Origin: Candidatus Competibacteraceae bacterium
Lineage (GTDB): Bacteria > Pseudomonadota > Gammaproteobacteria > Competibacterales > Competibacteraceae
Reading direction: 5' to 3'
DNA length: 47,555 bases
Assembly: GCA_020444905.1 (NCBI GenBank)
Contig: JAGRHQ010000005.1
Span: 1-47,555 of the forward strand
The translations under genes were made by a program, and so were the position numbers. A model generated the notes under the pieces. That model was not told the DNA's origin. It searched no databases and saw nothing but the letters and a program-made list of their open reading frames with translations. Of this stretch, positions 1 through 9,477 are shown piece after piece. The stretch's first letter is position 1, and each line of letters starts with the position of its first letter.

Positions 1-2263
1 TGCTGTCCAGCGCCAATCGCTTGACCGGCAGCATTTCCGGCAAGTCACCCGCCAACGCATGGAAGGCGCGGGTCGCTGAGAACTTCAGCCAGCCATTGCC
101 CAGGGGAATCCGGGCATTGCGGGCGATCATCTTCAGCAGGCCCTGAGAGAACCGCTCGTCGGCGAAGGCGTCATACAGCAAGCCCATGCGGGCGCGCACC
201 CGCACCCGAGCCAGTGCGTAGGGCCACAACGATCGCAGAGTTTCGTCACCGTCGTCTTTTTCCTCCCAAGCCAGCGCAAGCGGTAGTCCATAATCCTGCG
301 GTTCGTCGCGCCCCACCAGCCAGACCCGAATCCGCGCTAACACCCACTCGGTTTGATCCGCCCAGATATCGTAGTTTTCAAACTCGACCCGCTCGATGCG
401 CCCGCCCTTGCCGGCGAACCAGCGCTGCGTAGGCAGGAAATCCGGCAACACCTCCCGGACCAATCGCTGGTGCAGGTTCTCGGCCATCTCCCGCCGACTG
501 GGTTCAACTTGATCGGGGAAGAAACTCTTCCACCCCTGGAACAAGACCAGCACCCGTAAATCGGTACCCGGCAAACGGTCTTCATGCCAAGCAGGCGGGG
601 CCGCGTAGCTCAGCCGGAACCAGTAGAAACCGTAACGGGGTAACGTCAGCAGATAGGGCAATTCGCCAATGGGCGGAAAGGAGATCTGGCCGAGCATTTC
701 CACCGGCACCATGCCCTTGAACTTACCCAGGTTCAGCTCCACCGGTTGCGCAGAGCGGGACAGATTGGCGACGCACATGACAACTTCGTCCGCAAAGGCG
801 CGAATGTAAGCCAAAATTTTACGATTACCGGGACGCAACATCTCCAGCCGACCCCGCCCAAAGGCTTGGGAGGTTCGGCGCACGGCGATCATGCGCTTCA
901 TCCAATTCAACAGCGAGGCGGGCGCGCGAATTTGCGCCTCCACGTTGAGCGCTTCGTAGCCGTAGATCGGGTCCATGATCGGCGGCAGGTACAGACGCTG
1001 TGGATCAGCCTTGGAGAACCCGGCATTGCGATCCGGACTCCATTGCATCGGCGTGCGCACGCCGTTGCGGTCGCCGAGATAAAAGTTGTCGCCCATGCCA
1101 ATCTCGTCCCCGTAATAAATGATGGGGGTGCCCGGCATCGACAACAACAGGCTGTTCATCAGCTTGATTTTTCCATAATCGTTGTCCATCAGCGGGGCCA
1201 GCCGCCGGCGGATGCCGACGTTCACCCGCATCCGGGGATCAGCGGCGTAGGTGCGGTACATATAGTCCCGTTCACGGTCGGTGACCATTTCCAGCGTCAG
1301 TTCGTCGTGATTACGCAGGAATACCGCCCATTGGCAATTATCAGGGATGTCTGGGGTCTGTTCGAGGATTTCGACGATGGGATAGCGGTCTTCCTGGGCG
1401 ATGGCCATATACATGCGCGGCATCAGCGGGAAGTGATAGGCCATGTGGCACTCGTCGCCGTCGCCGAAGTAATCGCGCACATCCTCCGGCCACTGATTCG
1501 CCTCGGCCAGAAACAGGCGGCTGCGGTAATGTTTATCCACCACAGCCCGCATCTGCTTAATGACGTCATGCGTTTCGCGCAGATTCTCGTTGTAGGTGCC
1601 CTCGCGCACGCACAAGTAGGGAATGGCGTCCAGCCGCAGCCCATCGACGCCCATGTCCAGCCAGAAGCGCATCACTTTGGTCACGGCTTTCACTACTGCC
1701 GGATTGTTATGGTTCAAATCCGGCTGGTGCGAGAAGAAACGATGCCAATAGTACTGTTCTGCGACCGGATCCCAGGCCCAGTTGGAGGTCTCGGTATCGG
1801 TGAAAATGATGCGGGTTTCCGGGAACTTATCGTCATTGTCGTTCCAGAGATAGAAGTTCCGCTGCGGCGAGTCCCGGGGCGCATTTCGGGCTGCTTGAAA
1901 CCAGGGGTGCTGATCGGAGGTGTGGTTGATCACCAGCTCGGTGATCACCTTAAGTCCCCGGTGGTGCGCTTCGCGGACGAAATGGCGGAAGTCAGCGAGC
2001 GTACCGTATTGGGGATGGACATTCTGATAATCCGAGATGTCGTAACCGTCATCCCGCAGCGGAGAAGGATAAAAGGGCATCAACCACAGCGTGTCGACCC
2101 CCAGGTCCTGGATATAATCCAGGCGCTGGGTCAGACCTCGGAAATCGCCAATGCCATCCTGGTTGCTATCGCCAAACGCCTTGACATGGAGTTGATAGAT
2201 CAGGGCGTCTTTGTACCATAGTGGGTCTTCAACCCCAGGCCAGCCTTTCGGACTATTCGCCAT
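1..2263 (-). CDS. treS: Trehalose synthase fused to maltokinase (partial, 3' end outside window)
   Basis: This bifunctional enzyme would isomerise trehalose to maltose and then phosphorylate maltose to maltose-1-phosphate with ATP. The 754 codons visible start MANSPKGWPGVEDPLWYKDA. The GH13 barrel fills about residues 15-500, with nucleophile Asp near 212 (DGLRLDAIPYL), acid/base Glu near 254 (LFLAEANQW) and Asp near 320 (RNHDELT); nucleophile and acid/base are 42 residues apart, as in mycobacterial TreS. From about residue 590 the chain continues into a maltokinase cap with the motif TQRWFAGKGG, so it is the fused form. The start lies about 10 bases after the glgE stop, so the two are probably co-transcribed. 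The kinase domain is cut by the window edge. Confidence 0.93.
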   Translation of the reverse strand, partial: MANSPKGWPGVEDPLWYKDALIYQLHVKAFGDSNQDGIGDFRGLTQRLDYIQDLGVDTLWLMPFYPSPLRDDGYDISDYQNVHPQYGTLADFRHFVREAHHRGLKVITELVINHTSDQHPWFQAARNAPRDSPQRNFYLWNDNDDKFPETRIIFTDTETSNWAWDPVAEQYYWHRFFSHQPDLNHNNPAVVKAVTKVMRFWLDMGVDGLRLDAIPYLCVREGTYNENLRETHDVIKQMRAVVDKHYRSRLFLAEANQWPEDVRDYFGDGDECHMAYHFPLMPRMYMAIAQEDRYPIVEILEQTPDIPDNCQWAVFLRNHDELTLEMVTDRERDYMYRTYAADPRMRVNVGIRRRLAPLMDNDYGKIKLMNSLLLSMPGTPIIYYGDEIGMGDNFYLGDRNGVRTPMQWSPDRNAGFSKADPQRLYLPPIMDPIYGYEALNVEAQIRAPASLLNWMKRMIAVRRTSQAFGRGRLEMLRPGNRKILAYIRAFADEVVMCVANLSRSAQPVELNLGKFKGMVPVEMLGQISFPPIGELPYLLTLPRYGFYWFRLSYAAPPAWHEDRLPGTDLRVLVLFQGWKSFFPDQVEPSRREMAENLHQRLVREVLPDFLPTQRWFAGKGGRIERVEFENYDIWADQTEWVLARIRVWLVGRDEPQDYGLPLALAWEEKDDGDETLRSLWPYALARVRVRARMGLLYDAFADERFSQGLLKMIARNARIPLGNGWLKFSATRAFHALAGDLPEMLPVKRLALDS

Positions 2264-2273
2264 GTTTTGTTCC

Positions 2274-4487
2274 TCAACCCTGGAAAGTTGGAAAATCGCG
2301 CTCGGTGTGCAGACCGCTGAGGACCCGGAAGATATGCGCCGGCATCCGATGCGGATTCAGCTCCACATAATTACGCGGCCCGTTCCAGATGTAGTGCGCG
2401 CCGGTCAGCAGATCATGCACCTGGAACGGTTGAAACGGATCGACACCCAGTTCTTCCAGGTTCAGTCCCGTCCAACCCGCCTGGGTGTAGTTAGGATCCA
2501 GATTCACCAGCACCAAGATGATGTTAGAATGGTCGACTGTGGACTTGCTGTAACAAATAATCTGATCGTTGTCGACATGATGGAGGCGCAGATTCCAATC
2601 GGATTGCAACGCCGGATTGTGCTTGCGAATGCGATTCATCAAGGCAATGAACTCGCGCAAGCTGTCCGGTCCATCCAGATCCTGAAAACCACGCTGGCGC
2701 AACTGGTATTTCTCCGAATCGAGATATTCCTCGCTACCGTGCTTGACCGCAACGTGCTCCATCATCTCATAAGCAGGCCCGTAAATGCCGTAATTGGCGG
2801 TCATGGTCGCCGCCATGAGCAGCCGGGTCATGAACATGGGCTTGCCGCCGAATTGCAGCGACTCATGCAAGATATCGGGGGTATTTGGCCAGAAGTTGGG
2901 TCGGAAGTATTCGCGGCCTGGCCCCTGGCAGACTTCATTAGCGTACTCGCTCAGTTCCTGCTTGGTATTGCGCCAAGCGTAATAGGTGTAGGACTGGGTG
3001 TAGCCGAGCTTGGCCAGGCGATGCATGACCTTGGGCCGCGTGAAGGCTTCAGCCAGGAAGATGGCGTTGGGCGTGGTTTGCTTGATGTCGTTGATCAGCC
3101 ATTCCCACATCGCAAACGGTTTGGTGTGGGGATTGTCCACGCGGAAGATGCGCACGCCCTGCTCAATCCAGAATTCGAAGATGCTTTTGATCTCTTCCCA
3201 TAAGGCTTGCCAGTCGGCAGTCTCGAAATTAAAGGGGTAGATATCCTGGTACTTTTTGGGCGGATTTTCGGCGTATTGCACGGTGCCGTCCGGGCGCCAG
3301 CGGAACCAGTCGGGATGCGCCTTGACGTAAGGATGATCCGGCGCGCATTGCAGGGCGATGTCCAGGGCGATGTCGATGCCGTGTTCCCGAGCTTTTTTCA
3401 CTAGGGCGCGGAACTCTTCCAACGTCCCCAATTCCGGCAGGATGCTCTTGTGACCACCTTCCGCCGCGCCAATCGCCCAGGGACTGCCGACATCGTCGGG
3501 ACCGGGGGTGAGCGTGTTGTTCTTGCCCTTGCGGTTGACCCGGCCAATCGGATGAATCGGCGGGAAGTACAGCACGTCGAAGCCCATCGCCGCCAGGCGC
3601 GGCAGCCAAGCTTCGCAATCCTTGAACGTCCCGTGCTTGCCGGGCACCGGGCTGCATGAGCGCGGAAACATTTCATACCACGTGCTGAATCGGGCGCGTT
3701 CATCGTCGGCGACGACGCCTAGTATCTTATCGTAACTGAGCGCCAGCGTTCGATCGGCCTGGCGGAACATGATGTGCGCCAATTCCTCGTCCAGACCTAA
3801 CTGGCGGCGGTGTTGCAATTCCTGCTCGCCGGCCAGTTCTTTGGCGCGCTGGATCAGCCACTGACCGTCTGCGCCCGCCACCCGTTGCCCCGTTTTGCCC
3901 ACCAGTTCCGCGCCGATGCGTAGCGACAGAGCAATATCTTCCGCCTGCTCCCAACGGCCCAGATCATGCCGCCAGGATTTGAAGTGATCGACCCAGGCGA
4001 GAACCGTGTATTCGTAGCGGCCAATCTCGGTTATTTTGAACTCGCCGCGCCAACGATCGTTAACCAGAAAACGCATCGGCGTTTCCTGCCAGGCGGTCTC
4101 GCCAACCTTGCGGTATTGTAGAACACAGGACAGCGCATCGTGACCATCGGTAAACGCATCCGCTTCGATCACCACGCTTTCCCCGACCGTGCGCTTGATC
4201 GGGAAACGTCCGCCGTCGATTTCCGGGCTGACGCCCTCGATGATGATGCGCTTACGGCCATCTACTGCGACCTTCACAGCTTCGGGAGTCGCCATGGGTT
4301 CCTGAACCGCTGTAGCCGTTGCCGATTTGTCAGGCGCTGCCGCGCTTTGCTCTACATCCGGCGCGGGTTCAGTCCTCTGGACAGTGGCGGCTGCTGGTTT
4401 GCTGGTAAGCTCCGGCTGTTTTTCTACCCCGGAAGCGGATTCGGGGATGGCCTGCTTTCTGTCATTCGCCACGGTCTTTTTAGGCAT
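2274..4487 (-). CDS. glgE: Alpha-1,4-glucan:maltose-1-phosphate maltosyltransferase
   Basis: GlgE transfers maltosyl units from maltose-1-phosphate to growing alpha-1,4-glucan in the cytoplasm. The protein has 737 residues. The catalytic triad is visible as Asp451 (FRVDNPHTKPF), Glu480 (IFLAEAFTRP) and Asp538 (NTPDILHES); the spacings (29 and 58) closely match those of the Streptomyces enzyme. The first 65-70 residues are a low-complexity Ala/Pro/Glu/Lys tail absent from most homologues. An internal Met at residue 65 (MATPEAVKVAVDG) would give a family-sized protein, so the start is the least certain part. It lies directly upstream of the TreS-maltokinase gene, which supplies its substrate. 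Confidence 0.95.
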   Translation of the reverse strand: MPKKTVANDRKQAIPESASGVEKQPELTSKPAAATVQRTEPAPDVEQSAAAPDKSATATAVQEPMATPEAVKVAVDGRKRIIIEGVSPEIDGGRFPIKRTVGESVVIEADAFTDGHDALSCVLQYRKVGETAWQETPMRFLVNDRWRGEFKITEIGRYEYTVLAWVDHFKSWRHDLGRWEQAEDIALSLRIGAELVGKTGQRVAGADGQWLIQRAKELAGEQELQHRRQLGLDEELAHIMFRQADRTLALSYDKILGVVADDERARFSTWYEMFPRSCSPVPGKHGTFKDCEAWLPRLAAMGFDVLYFPPIHPIGRVNRKGKNNTLTPGPDDVGSPWAIGAAEGGHKSILPELGTLEEFRALVKKAREHGIDIALDIALQCAPDHPYVKAHPDWFRWRPDGTVQYAENPPKKYQDIYPFNFETADWQALWEEIKSIFEFWIEQGVRIFRVDNPHTKPFAMWEWLINDIKQTTPNAIFLAEAFTRPKVMHRLAKLGYTQSYTYYAWRNTKQELSEYANEVCQGPGREYFRPNFWPNTPDILHESLQFGGKPMFMTRLLMAATMTANYGIYGPAYEMMEHVAVKHGSEEYLDSEKYQLRQRGFQDLDGPDSLREFIALMNRIRKHNPALQSDWNLRLHHVDNDQIICYSKSTVDHSNIILVLVNLDPNYTQAGWTGLNLEELGVDPFQPFQVHDLLTGAHYIWNGPRNYVELNPHRMPAHIFRVLSGLHTERDFPTFQG

Positions 4488-4534
4488 ACCGATGATCCTC
4501 GTTGTGCTATCTGCGACTGTTCGGGACTTGATTT

Positions 4535-4599
4535 AGGTATCAGGTATCAGGTATCAGGTTCAAAATAATCTGAAGCATGGAACCTGGAACCTGATACCT
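4535..4599. repeat. Tandem heptamer plus inverted repeat between glgE and dapD
   Basis: AGGTATC is repeated three times in tandem (4535-4555). The last copy begins a 13-base arm AGGTATCAGGTTC (4549-4561) that pairs exactly with GAACCTGATACCT (4587-4599) across 25 bases. It lies in the divergent gap between glgE and dapD. The tandem units would let the hairpin form in more than one register. There is no clear U-tract, so a terminator role is doubtful. Confidence 0.7.
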
Positions 4600-4679
4600 T
4601 TCTATTATGACGGTTTTTTACGGCTGACCCAAACCTTGCATGAGCCGGAATGCCGCCCGCGCCTTGAGGATGTTGACTG

Positions 4680-5498
4680 ATGACTGAATTACAACGGATT
4701 ATCGAAAATGCTTTCGAGCGTCGTTCTGAATTGGACCCCGCAACCGCCCCAGCGGCGTTGCGTGAAGCCGTCGAGGAAACGCTTGGCTTACTGGAAATCG
4801 GCCAAGCGCGGGTGGCGGAGCCGCGCGACGGCGCCTGGATCGTCAATTCGTGGCTGAAGAAAGCAGTCTTGCTCAGCTTTCGTTTGAATGACAGTGTGAT
4901 CATCCGCGACGGTTACACTAACTATTTTGACAAGGTCCCGCCCAAGTACGCTGAATACGGCGAAAATGACTTTTTGGCGGCGGGTGTCCGCGTAGTTCCG
5001 CCCGCCGCCGCCCGGCGCGGCTCCTACATCGCCTCCGGCGTTGTGCTGATGCCCTCCTACGTCAACATCGGCGCGCATGTGGACTCAGGAACCATGGTCG
5101 ATACCTGGGCCACCGTCGGTTCCTGCGCGCAAATTGGCAGGAACGTCCACTTGTCCGGCGGCGTCGGCATCGGCGGGGTGCTGGAGCCTCTGCAGGCCAG
5201 CCCTACGATTATCGAGGATGATTGTTTCATTGGTGCGCGCTCGGAAGTGGTCGAGGGCGTGATCGTGGAGCGCGGTTCGGTGGTTTCAATGGGGGTTTAT
5301 ATCGGTCAGAGCACTAAAATTTATAATCGGTTAACTGGCGAAGTGAGTTATGGACGCATTCCGGCCGGATCGGTCGTCGTCCCCGGCGCATTGCCCGCCG
5401 CCGATGGCAGTCATAGCCTGTACTGCGCAGTGATTATCAAGCAGGTGGATGAAAAAACCCGTTCCCGGGTGAGTATCAACGAGTTATTGCGGGATTAA
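4680..5498 (+). CDS. dapD: 2,3,4,5-tetrahydropyridine-2,6-dicarboxylate N-succinyltransferase
   Basis: DapD succinylates tetrahydrodipicolinate with succinyl-CoA in the succinylase branch of diaminopimelate/lysine synthesis. It has 272 residues, against about 274 in E. coli. An N-terminal helical domain is followed from about residue 100 by a left-handed beta-helix of hexapeptide repeats ([19 protein letters not shown], then [11 protein letters not shown]). The start is preceded by a TTGAGGA Shine-Dalgarno. It converges on dapB, which makes its substrate. Confidence 0.97.
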   Translation: MTELQRIIENAFERRSELDPATAPAALREAVEETLGLLEIGQARVAEPRDGAWIVNSWLKKAVLLSFRLNDSVIIRDGYTNYFDKVPPKYAEYGENDFLAAGVRVVPPAAARRGSYIASGVVLMPSYVNIGAHVDSGTMVDTWATVGSCAQIGRNVHLSGGVGIGGVLEPLQASPTIIEDDCFIGARSEVVEGVIVERGSVVSMGVYIGQSTKIYNRLTGEVSYGRIPAGSVVVPGALPAADGSHSLYCAVIIKQVDEKTRSRVSINELLRD

Positions 5499-5502
5499 GG
5501 CG

Positions 5503-6370
<868 letters not shown>

Positions 6371-6465
6371 TCATAGGGAAATCATTTGGAGATAGTGGGA
6401 GACGGGTCACGCCCCACATCCGCTTTATCGGGAATACCAGAAGGAGAGGCCGCAATAACAATAAA

Positions 6466-6487
6466 GGGTTACGCGCTAACGTAACCC
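6466..6487 (-). terminator. Hairpin downstream of tRNA-Gly
   Basis: On the minus strand an 8-bp stem, GGGTTACG with CGTAACCC around six bases, begins 8 bases after the CCA end of the tRNA. It is followed by TTTATTGTTATT. The T-rich tract and position fit intrinsic termination of the tRNA transcript before dapB. Confidence 0.65.
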
Positions 6488-6495
6488 TGATGTTC

Positions 6496-6569
6496 TGGAG
6501 CGGGTGATGGGAATCGAACCCACGCCATCAGCTTGGGAAGCTGAGGTTCTACCATTGAACTACACCCGC
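6496..6569 (-). tRNA. tRNA-Gly (anticodon CCC)
   Basis: The minus strand folds into a complete 74-base tRNA beginning GCGGGTGTAGTTCAATGG and ending with encoded CCA. The acceptor stem GCGGGTG pairs with CACCCGC, the anticodon stem TCAGC/GCTGA encloses the loop TTCCCAA, and the T arm contains GGTTCGATTCC. The anticodon is CCC, reading GGG, and the sequence resembles E. coli glyU. It is the only tRNA recognised in the window. Confidence 0.97.
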
Positions 6570-6622
6570 TGCATGATGTCTTACCATGCCCGTCTGAATC
6601 TGCTTAGACTGACATGGGGAAA

Positions 6623-6651
6623 ATCCTAGCGCTAAAGCAGGCTCTTGGCAA
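6623..6651 (-). promoter_or_regulatory. Sigma-70 promoter of tRNA-Gly
   Basis: On the minus strand TTGCCA (6646-6651) and TAGGAT (6623-6628) are 17 bases apart, followed by a C-rich segment. Initiation near 6616 would leave a leader of about 47 bases before the mature tRNA end at 6569. Confidence 0.6.
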
Positions 6652-6694
6652 GATTTGCGTGTCCCGAACGGACAGGAAATCAGGACAGGCGAAA

Positions 6695-7006
6695 TCACTC
6701 GGGAATGCGGTAAGCTTCCGGATCGGGCGCATCTTTCAGCCAATTTGGCATTTTACCGCGACCGGTCCAGGTTTGATCAGGATCAGCTGGATTGCGATAT
6801 TTAGGCCGGCCTTTCCGACGTCCGCTATAGTGCAACAACTCCTCTGGCGTCATCCCAAAGCTCCTGGCTTCCTCGACCCATCGATGACGGGTTGCGTGGA
6901 TTTCATCTACCTTTTTACGTTCGATTTCATCTTGCGCTCTCTTGATCAGAATATTCAGTTGATCGAGTGAAGAAGAATCAAGAATATCGTTAATCGTATT
7001 GCTCAT
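6695..7006 (-). CDS. H-NS family nucleoid-associated protein
   Basis: This is a small (103 residues) DNA-binding nucleoid protein of the H-NS/MvaT-like group. The N-terminal half is helical and charged (NILIKRAQDEIERKKVDEI), fitting the oligomerisation coiled coil. The C-terminal half carries the H-NS DNA-binding signature: KYRNPADPDQTWTGRGKMPNWL, with the AT-hook-like TGRGKMP loop (about residues 68-92). It has its own AT-rich upstream region with a good promoter. The family usually silences AT-rich genes; the targets here are unknown. Confidence 0.9.
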   Translation of the reverse strand: MSNTINDILDSSSLDQLNILIKRAQDEIERKKVDEIHATRHRWVEEARSFGMTPEELLHYSGRRKGRPKYRNPADPDQTWTGRGKMPNWLKDAPDPEAYRIPE

Positions 7007-7046
7007 GTTTTTTGCGCACCGCTGTTAATCATTTAATTGCAGGGAA

Positions 7047-7062
7047 AGCTGGGATTCCAGCT
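7047..7062. repeat. Perfect hairpin in the hns-like leader
   Basis: AGCTGG (7047-7052) pairs with CCAGCT (7057-7062) around GATT, within the transcript leader between the -10 box at 7071-7076 and the H-NS-like start. It could affect leader stability or translation; no function is shown. Confidence 0.5.
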
Positions 7063-7070
7063 ATTTAATT

Positions 7071-7100
7071 ATTATAGAGCATTTATTTTTCTATCCGCAA
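7071..7100 (-). promoter_or_regulatory. Promoter of the H-NS-like gene
   Basis: On the minus strand there is a perfect -10 box TATAAT (7071-7076), with TTGCGG (7095-7100) 18 bases upstream. The surroundings are AT-rich. The start codon is about 60 bases downstream. Confidence 0.6.
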
Positions 7101-7205
7101 TCAATTTGCAGCCTTGTCAGTAAATTGATAAGTTGTGTTTTGATGATCGCTCTGATCAGTTATTGAATACCCTTCATTTACACTCACTCAATCATTAAAT
7201 GCGTT

Positions 7206-7931
7206 ATGACGTCGATTCCAGATGGCTTGAATTTCAATCGTGATTTGTCGCGGCCGATCCGCAGTTTTGTGCGCCGTGAAGGACGAATAACTTCAGCTCA
7301 GCAACGGGCGTTCACCGAATATTGGGAGCGATTTGGAGTCGAAGCCGACACCCGGTTACTTGATCCAGAGCGATTATTTGGCCGCTCGGCGCCATGGGTT
7401 TTGGAGATTGGCTTTGGTAATGGAGAATCATTGGCCGCCATGGCAGCCGCGCATCCAGGAGTGAATTATCTGGGGATCGAAGCGCATCGCCCCGGCGTCG
7501 GACACCTACTGCTCCGGGCAACCGAACTGCAATTAACGAATCTGCGGGTAATGTGCGCTGACGCTGCCGAGGCGCTGAAAAAACAACTGCCGGATGAATG
7601 CTTCGAACGCATTCAGATCTTCTTCCCCGATCCCTGGCCCAAGGCGCGCCATCATAAGCGCCGGTTCATTCAATCAGGAAACGTTGCATTACTGGCGCGC
7701 AAGCTCAAGCCTTTTGGGCAATTGCATCTGGCGACCGATTGGGAGGACTATGCCCTTTCAATGCTGGATATACTCAACGCGACTCCCGAATTGGCAAATA
7801 CCGTGGGTGGCAATGGGTTCACGCCGCGCCCATCTTGGCGACCGATGACCCGGTTCGAACAACGTGGTTTAAGACTCGGGCATGCCATTCGGGATCTACT
7901 ATTTGTACGCGCGGCTCCAGGAGGATATTGA
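7206..7931 (+). CDS. trmB: tRNA (guanine-46-N7)-methyltransferase
   Basis: TrmB methylates N7 of G46 in the variable loop of tRNAs using S-adenosylmethionine. It has 241 residues, like E. coli TrmB. The SAM-binding motif is VLEIGFGNGESLAAMA (near residue 70). The family signature FFPDPWPKARHHKRRF (near residue 138) holds the catalytic Asp and tRNA-binding basic residues. The C-terminus includes the TRFEQRG segment typical of the family. It follows the divergent H-NS-like gene. Confidence 0.96.
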   Translation: MTSIPDGLNFNRDLSRPIRSFVRREGRITSAQQRAFTEYWERFGVEADTRLLDPERLFGRSAPWVLEIGFGNGESLAAMAAAHPGVNYLGIEAHRPGVGHLLLRATELQLTNLRVMCADAAEALKKQLPDECFERIQIFFPDPWPKARHHKRRFIQSGNVALLARKLKPFGQLHLATDWEDYALSMLDILNATPELANTVGGNGFTPRPSWRPMTRFEQRGLRLGHAIRDLLFVRAAPGGY

Positions 7932-7942
7932 GATAGCACTAG

Positions 7943-7986
7943 CCGAATAACCTTCGGTAGACCACAATAGGGAAACTATGTTCCCT
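7943..7986. terminator. Two small hairpins after trmB
   Basis: CCGAA/TTCGG (7943-7957) and AGGGAA/TTCCCT (7969-7986) follow the trmB stop within 55 bases. Neither has a T run, so this is only a possible 3' end of the trmB transcript. Confidence 0.3.
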
Positions 7987-8071
7987 TGTGCGAACGTGGC
8001 GATGGGTTTGCGACTACCGGAAACTCCGCGTGGCCCCACCCAAAAACTGAACATGGACCGAGGTTAATTGC

Positions 8072-9340
8072 ATGTGCTTTCGACTCTTTTTGAAAAGTTT
8101 TTGCGTTTGGCGGTTGCGGTTCTGGATAGGAACGGTAGCGGTATTATGGATAGCGTCCGACCCAGTGCTGGCCCAGGAAGGCGTTGCCTGGCCCGCGCCG
8201 ACCATTGCCGCCCGATCGGCGGTGCTCATGAACCCGACCACGGGGGAGATTCTGTTCGCCAAAGAACCTCGTTTGCGCCTGCCGCCCGCCAGCACCACCA
8301 AGGTCTTGACCGCACTGGTGGCGCTGGAGCGCCTCCATCCATTGGCGCGAGCGCCGGTGAGTCCCCAAGCCGCCAGCGCCCCGCCAAGCCGGGTTGGTTT
8401 GCGCGCCGGCGAGGCGGCTCTCGTCCAGGATTTACTCTATGGGTTGATGCTCAAATCAGGCAATGACGCCGCCGAAACCCTAGCCGAGGCGGCGGGGGGG
8501 TCAATAGCCGGATTCGCGGAACTGATGAATCTCAGAGCCTGGCAAATCGGCGCGCGCGACAGCCATTTCATGAACCCACATGGTCTACCCAATGATGATC
8601 ATTATACGACGGCCTATGATCTGGCCCTGATTTTTCGTCAGGCGATGAGCCATCCTGTGTTTGCTGACATCGTGCGCACCCGCAGCGCGGCCTTGAGGAT
8701 CGAGTCCGGACGTGGCTTGTACAGTGATTGGCGTATGGTGCCGGTGCGTAATACCAATCGCTTGCTGGCGACTTACGAGGGTGCGCGCGGCGGTAAAACC
8801 GGTTTTACCTTTAAAGCCCGGCGCTGCTTTGTCGGTGAGGTTGATCGTGGCGGCGTCCGTTTAATTGTCGCCATTCTGAATAGCCCCAACAGTGGCGCGC
8901 TTTGGCAGGATGCGCGTACTTTGCTGGATTACGGTTTTGCCCGATATGGCTTGGCGCCGCCACCGCCAGTGCAACCGGAACCCACGCCGGTGATGATGGT
9001 CAGGCGCGCGCCAGCGACCCCGGTTGTGGCGCGCACGGCGGTAACCCGGGCCTTGACGGCCAGCAAGGGGAAGGGAGTGCGCACCGTATCCATCAAATTG
9101 GCTTCCCGGCAGACCAGCAAGACCGCGAAGGCTAACGCCTCTAGCAAACCGGCCTCGATAGCAGTTAAAAAAACCTCGGTTGACAAATCCGGCAGTAAGA
9201 CCGCCAGAATCGGTAAGCTAGCATCTACGGCGACGGTTAAGGCGAATAACAAGCAACCGCTGGCTAAAGCTGGGGTGGCTCGCGCTGAAAAAACCCTAGT
9301 CGCCAAGCCGCGCAAGACTATTAAAAAGCAGGGTGGTTAA
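8072..9340 (+). CDS. D-alanyl-D-alanine carboxypeptidase (S11 family) with lysine-rich tail
   Basis: This penicillin-binding D,D-carboxypeptidase would trim the terminal D-Ala from peptidoglycan stem peptides in the periplasm. An N-terminal signal/membrane segment (about residues 8-34) ends in VLAQ. The active-site motifs are complete: Ser74-Thr-Thr-Lys77, Ser129-Gly-Asn131 and Lys242-Thr-Gly244. The catalytic domain ends near residue 295. The remaining 127 residues are not the beta-sandwich PBP5 domain and amphipathic anchor, but a Pro segment followed by a disordered Lys/Ala/Thr/Ser-rich tail. That tail could bind the anionic wall or membrane, which is inference. PBP5/6 and PBP7-like enzymes are both possible relatives. 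Confidence 0.9.
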   Translation: MCFRLFLKSFCVWRLRFWIGTVAVLWIASDPVLAQEGVAWPAPTIAARSAVLMNPTTGEILFAKEPRLRLPPASTTKVLTALVALERLHPLARAPVSPQAASAPPSRVGLRAGEAALVQDLLYGLMLKSGNDAAETLAEAAGGSIAGFAELMNLRAWQIGARDSHFMNPHGLPNDDHYTTAYDLALIFRQAMSHPVFADIVRTRSAALRIESGRGLYSDWRMVPVRNTNRLLATYEGARGGKTGFTFKARRCFVGEVDRGGVRLIVAILNSPNSGALWQDARTLLDYGFARYGLAPPPPVQPEPTPVMMVRRAPATPVVARTAVTRALTASKGKGVRTVSIKLASRQTSKTAKANASSKPASIAVKKTSVDKSGSKTARIGKLASTATVKANNKQPLAKAGVARAEKTLVAKPRKTIKKQGG

Positions 9341-9367
9341 CAGTAATAAAAGCTGCGCTCACCTCAC

Positions 9368-9404
9368 CCCCTCTCCTATAAGAAGTAAGGAGAGGGGAGT
9401 TTTT
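9368..9404 (+). terminator. Intrinsic terminator after the carboxypeptidase gene
   Basis: CCCCTCTCCT (9368-9377) pairs with AGGAGAGGGG (9388-9397), then AGTTTTT. It lies 27 bases after the stop codon and also faces the convergent gltA. The sequence resembles two other intergenic hairpins in the window (29802-29824 and 36921-36965). Confidence 0.8.
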
Positions 9405-9477
9405 ATACAGATTTTGACCCTGCTCTCGTGAACAGCCGATCAGGAAAAGCGGAGCATTGATCTGTCGCGTCGTAAAG

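Noticed and set aside
746-2221. A 491-codon plus-strand frame across treS
   Set aside because: Its His/Val-rich translation is the mirror of the GH13 domain read on the other strand.
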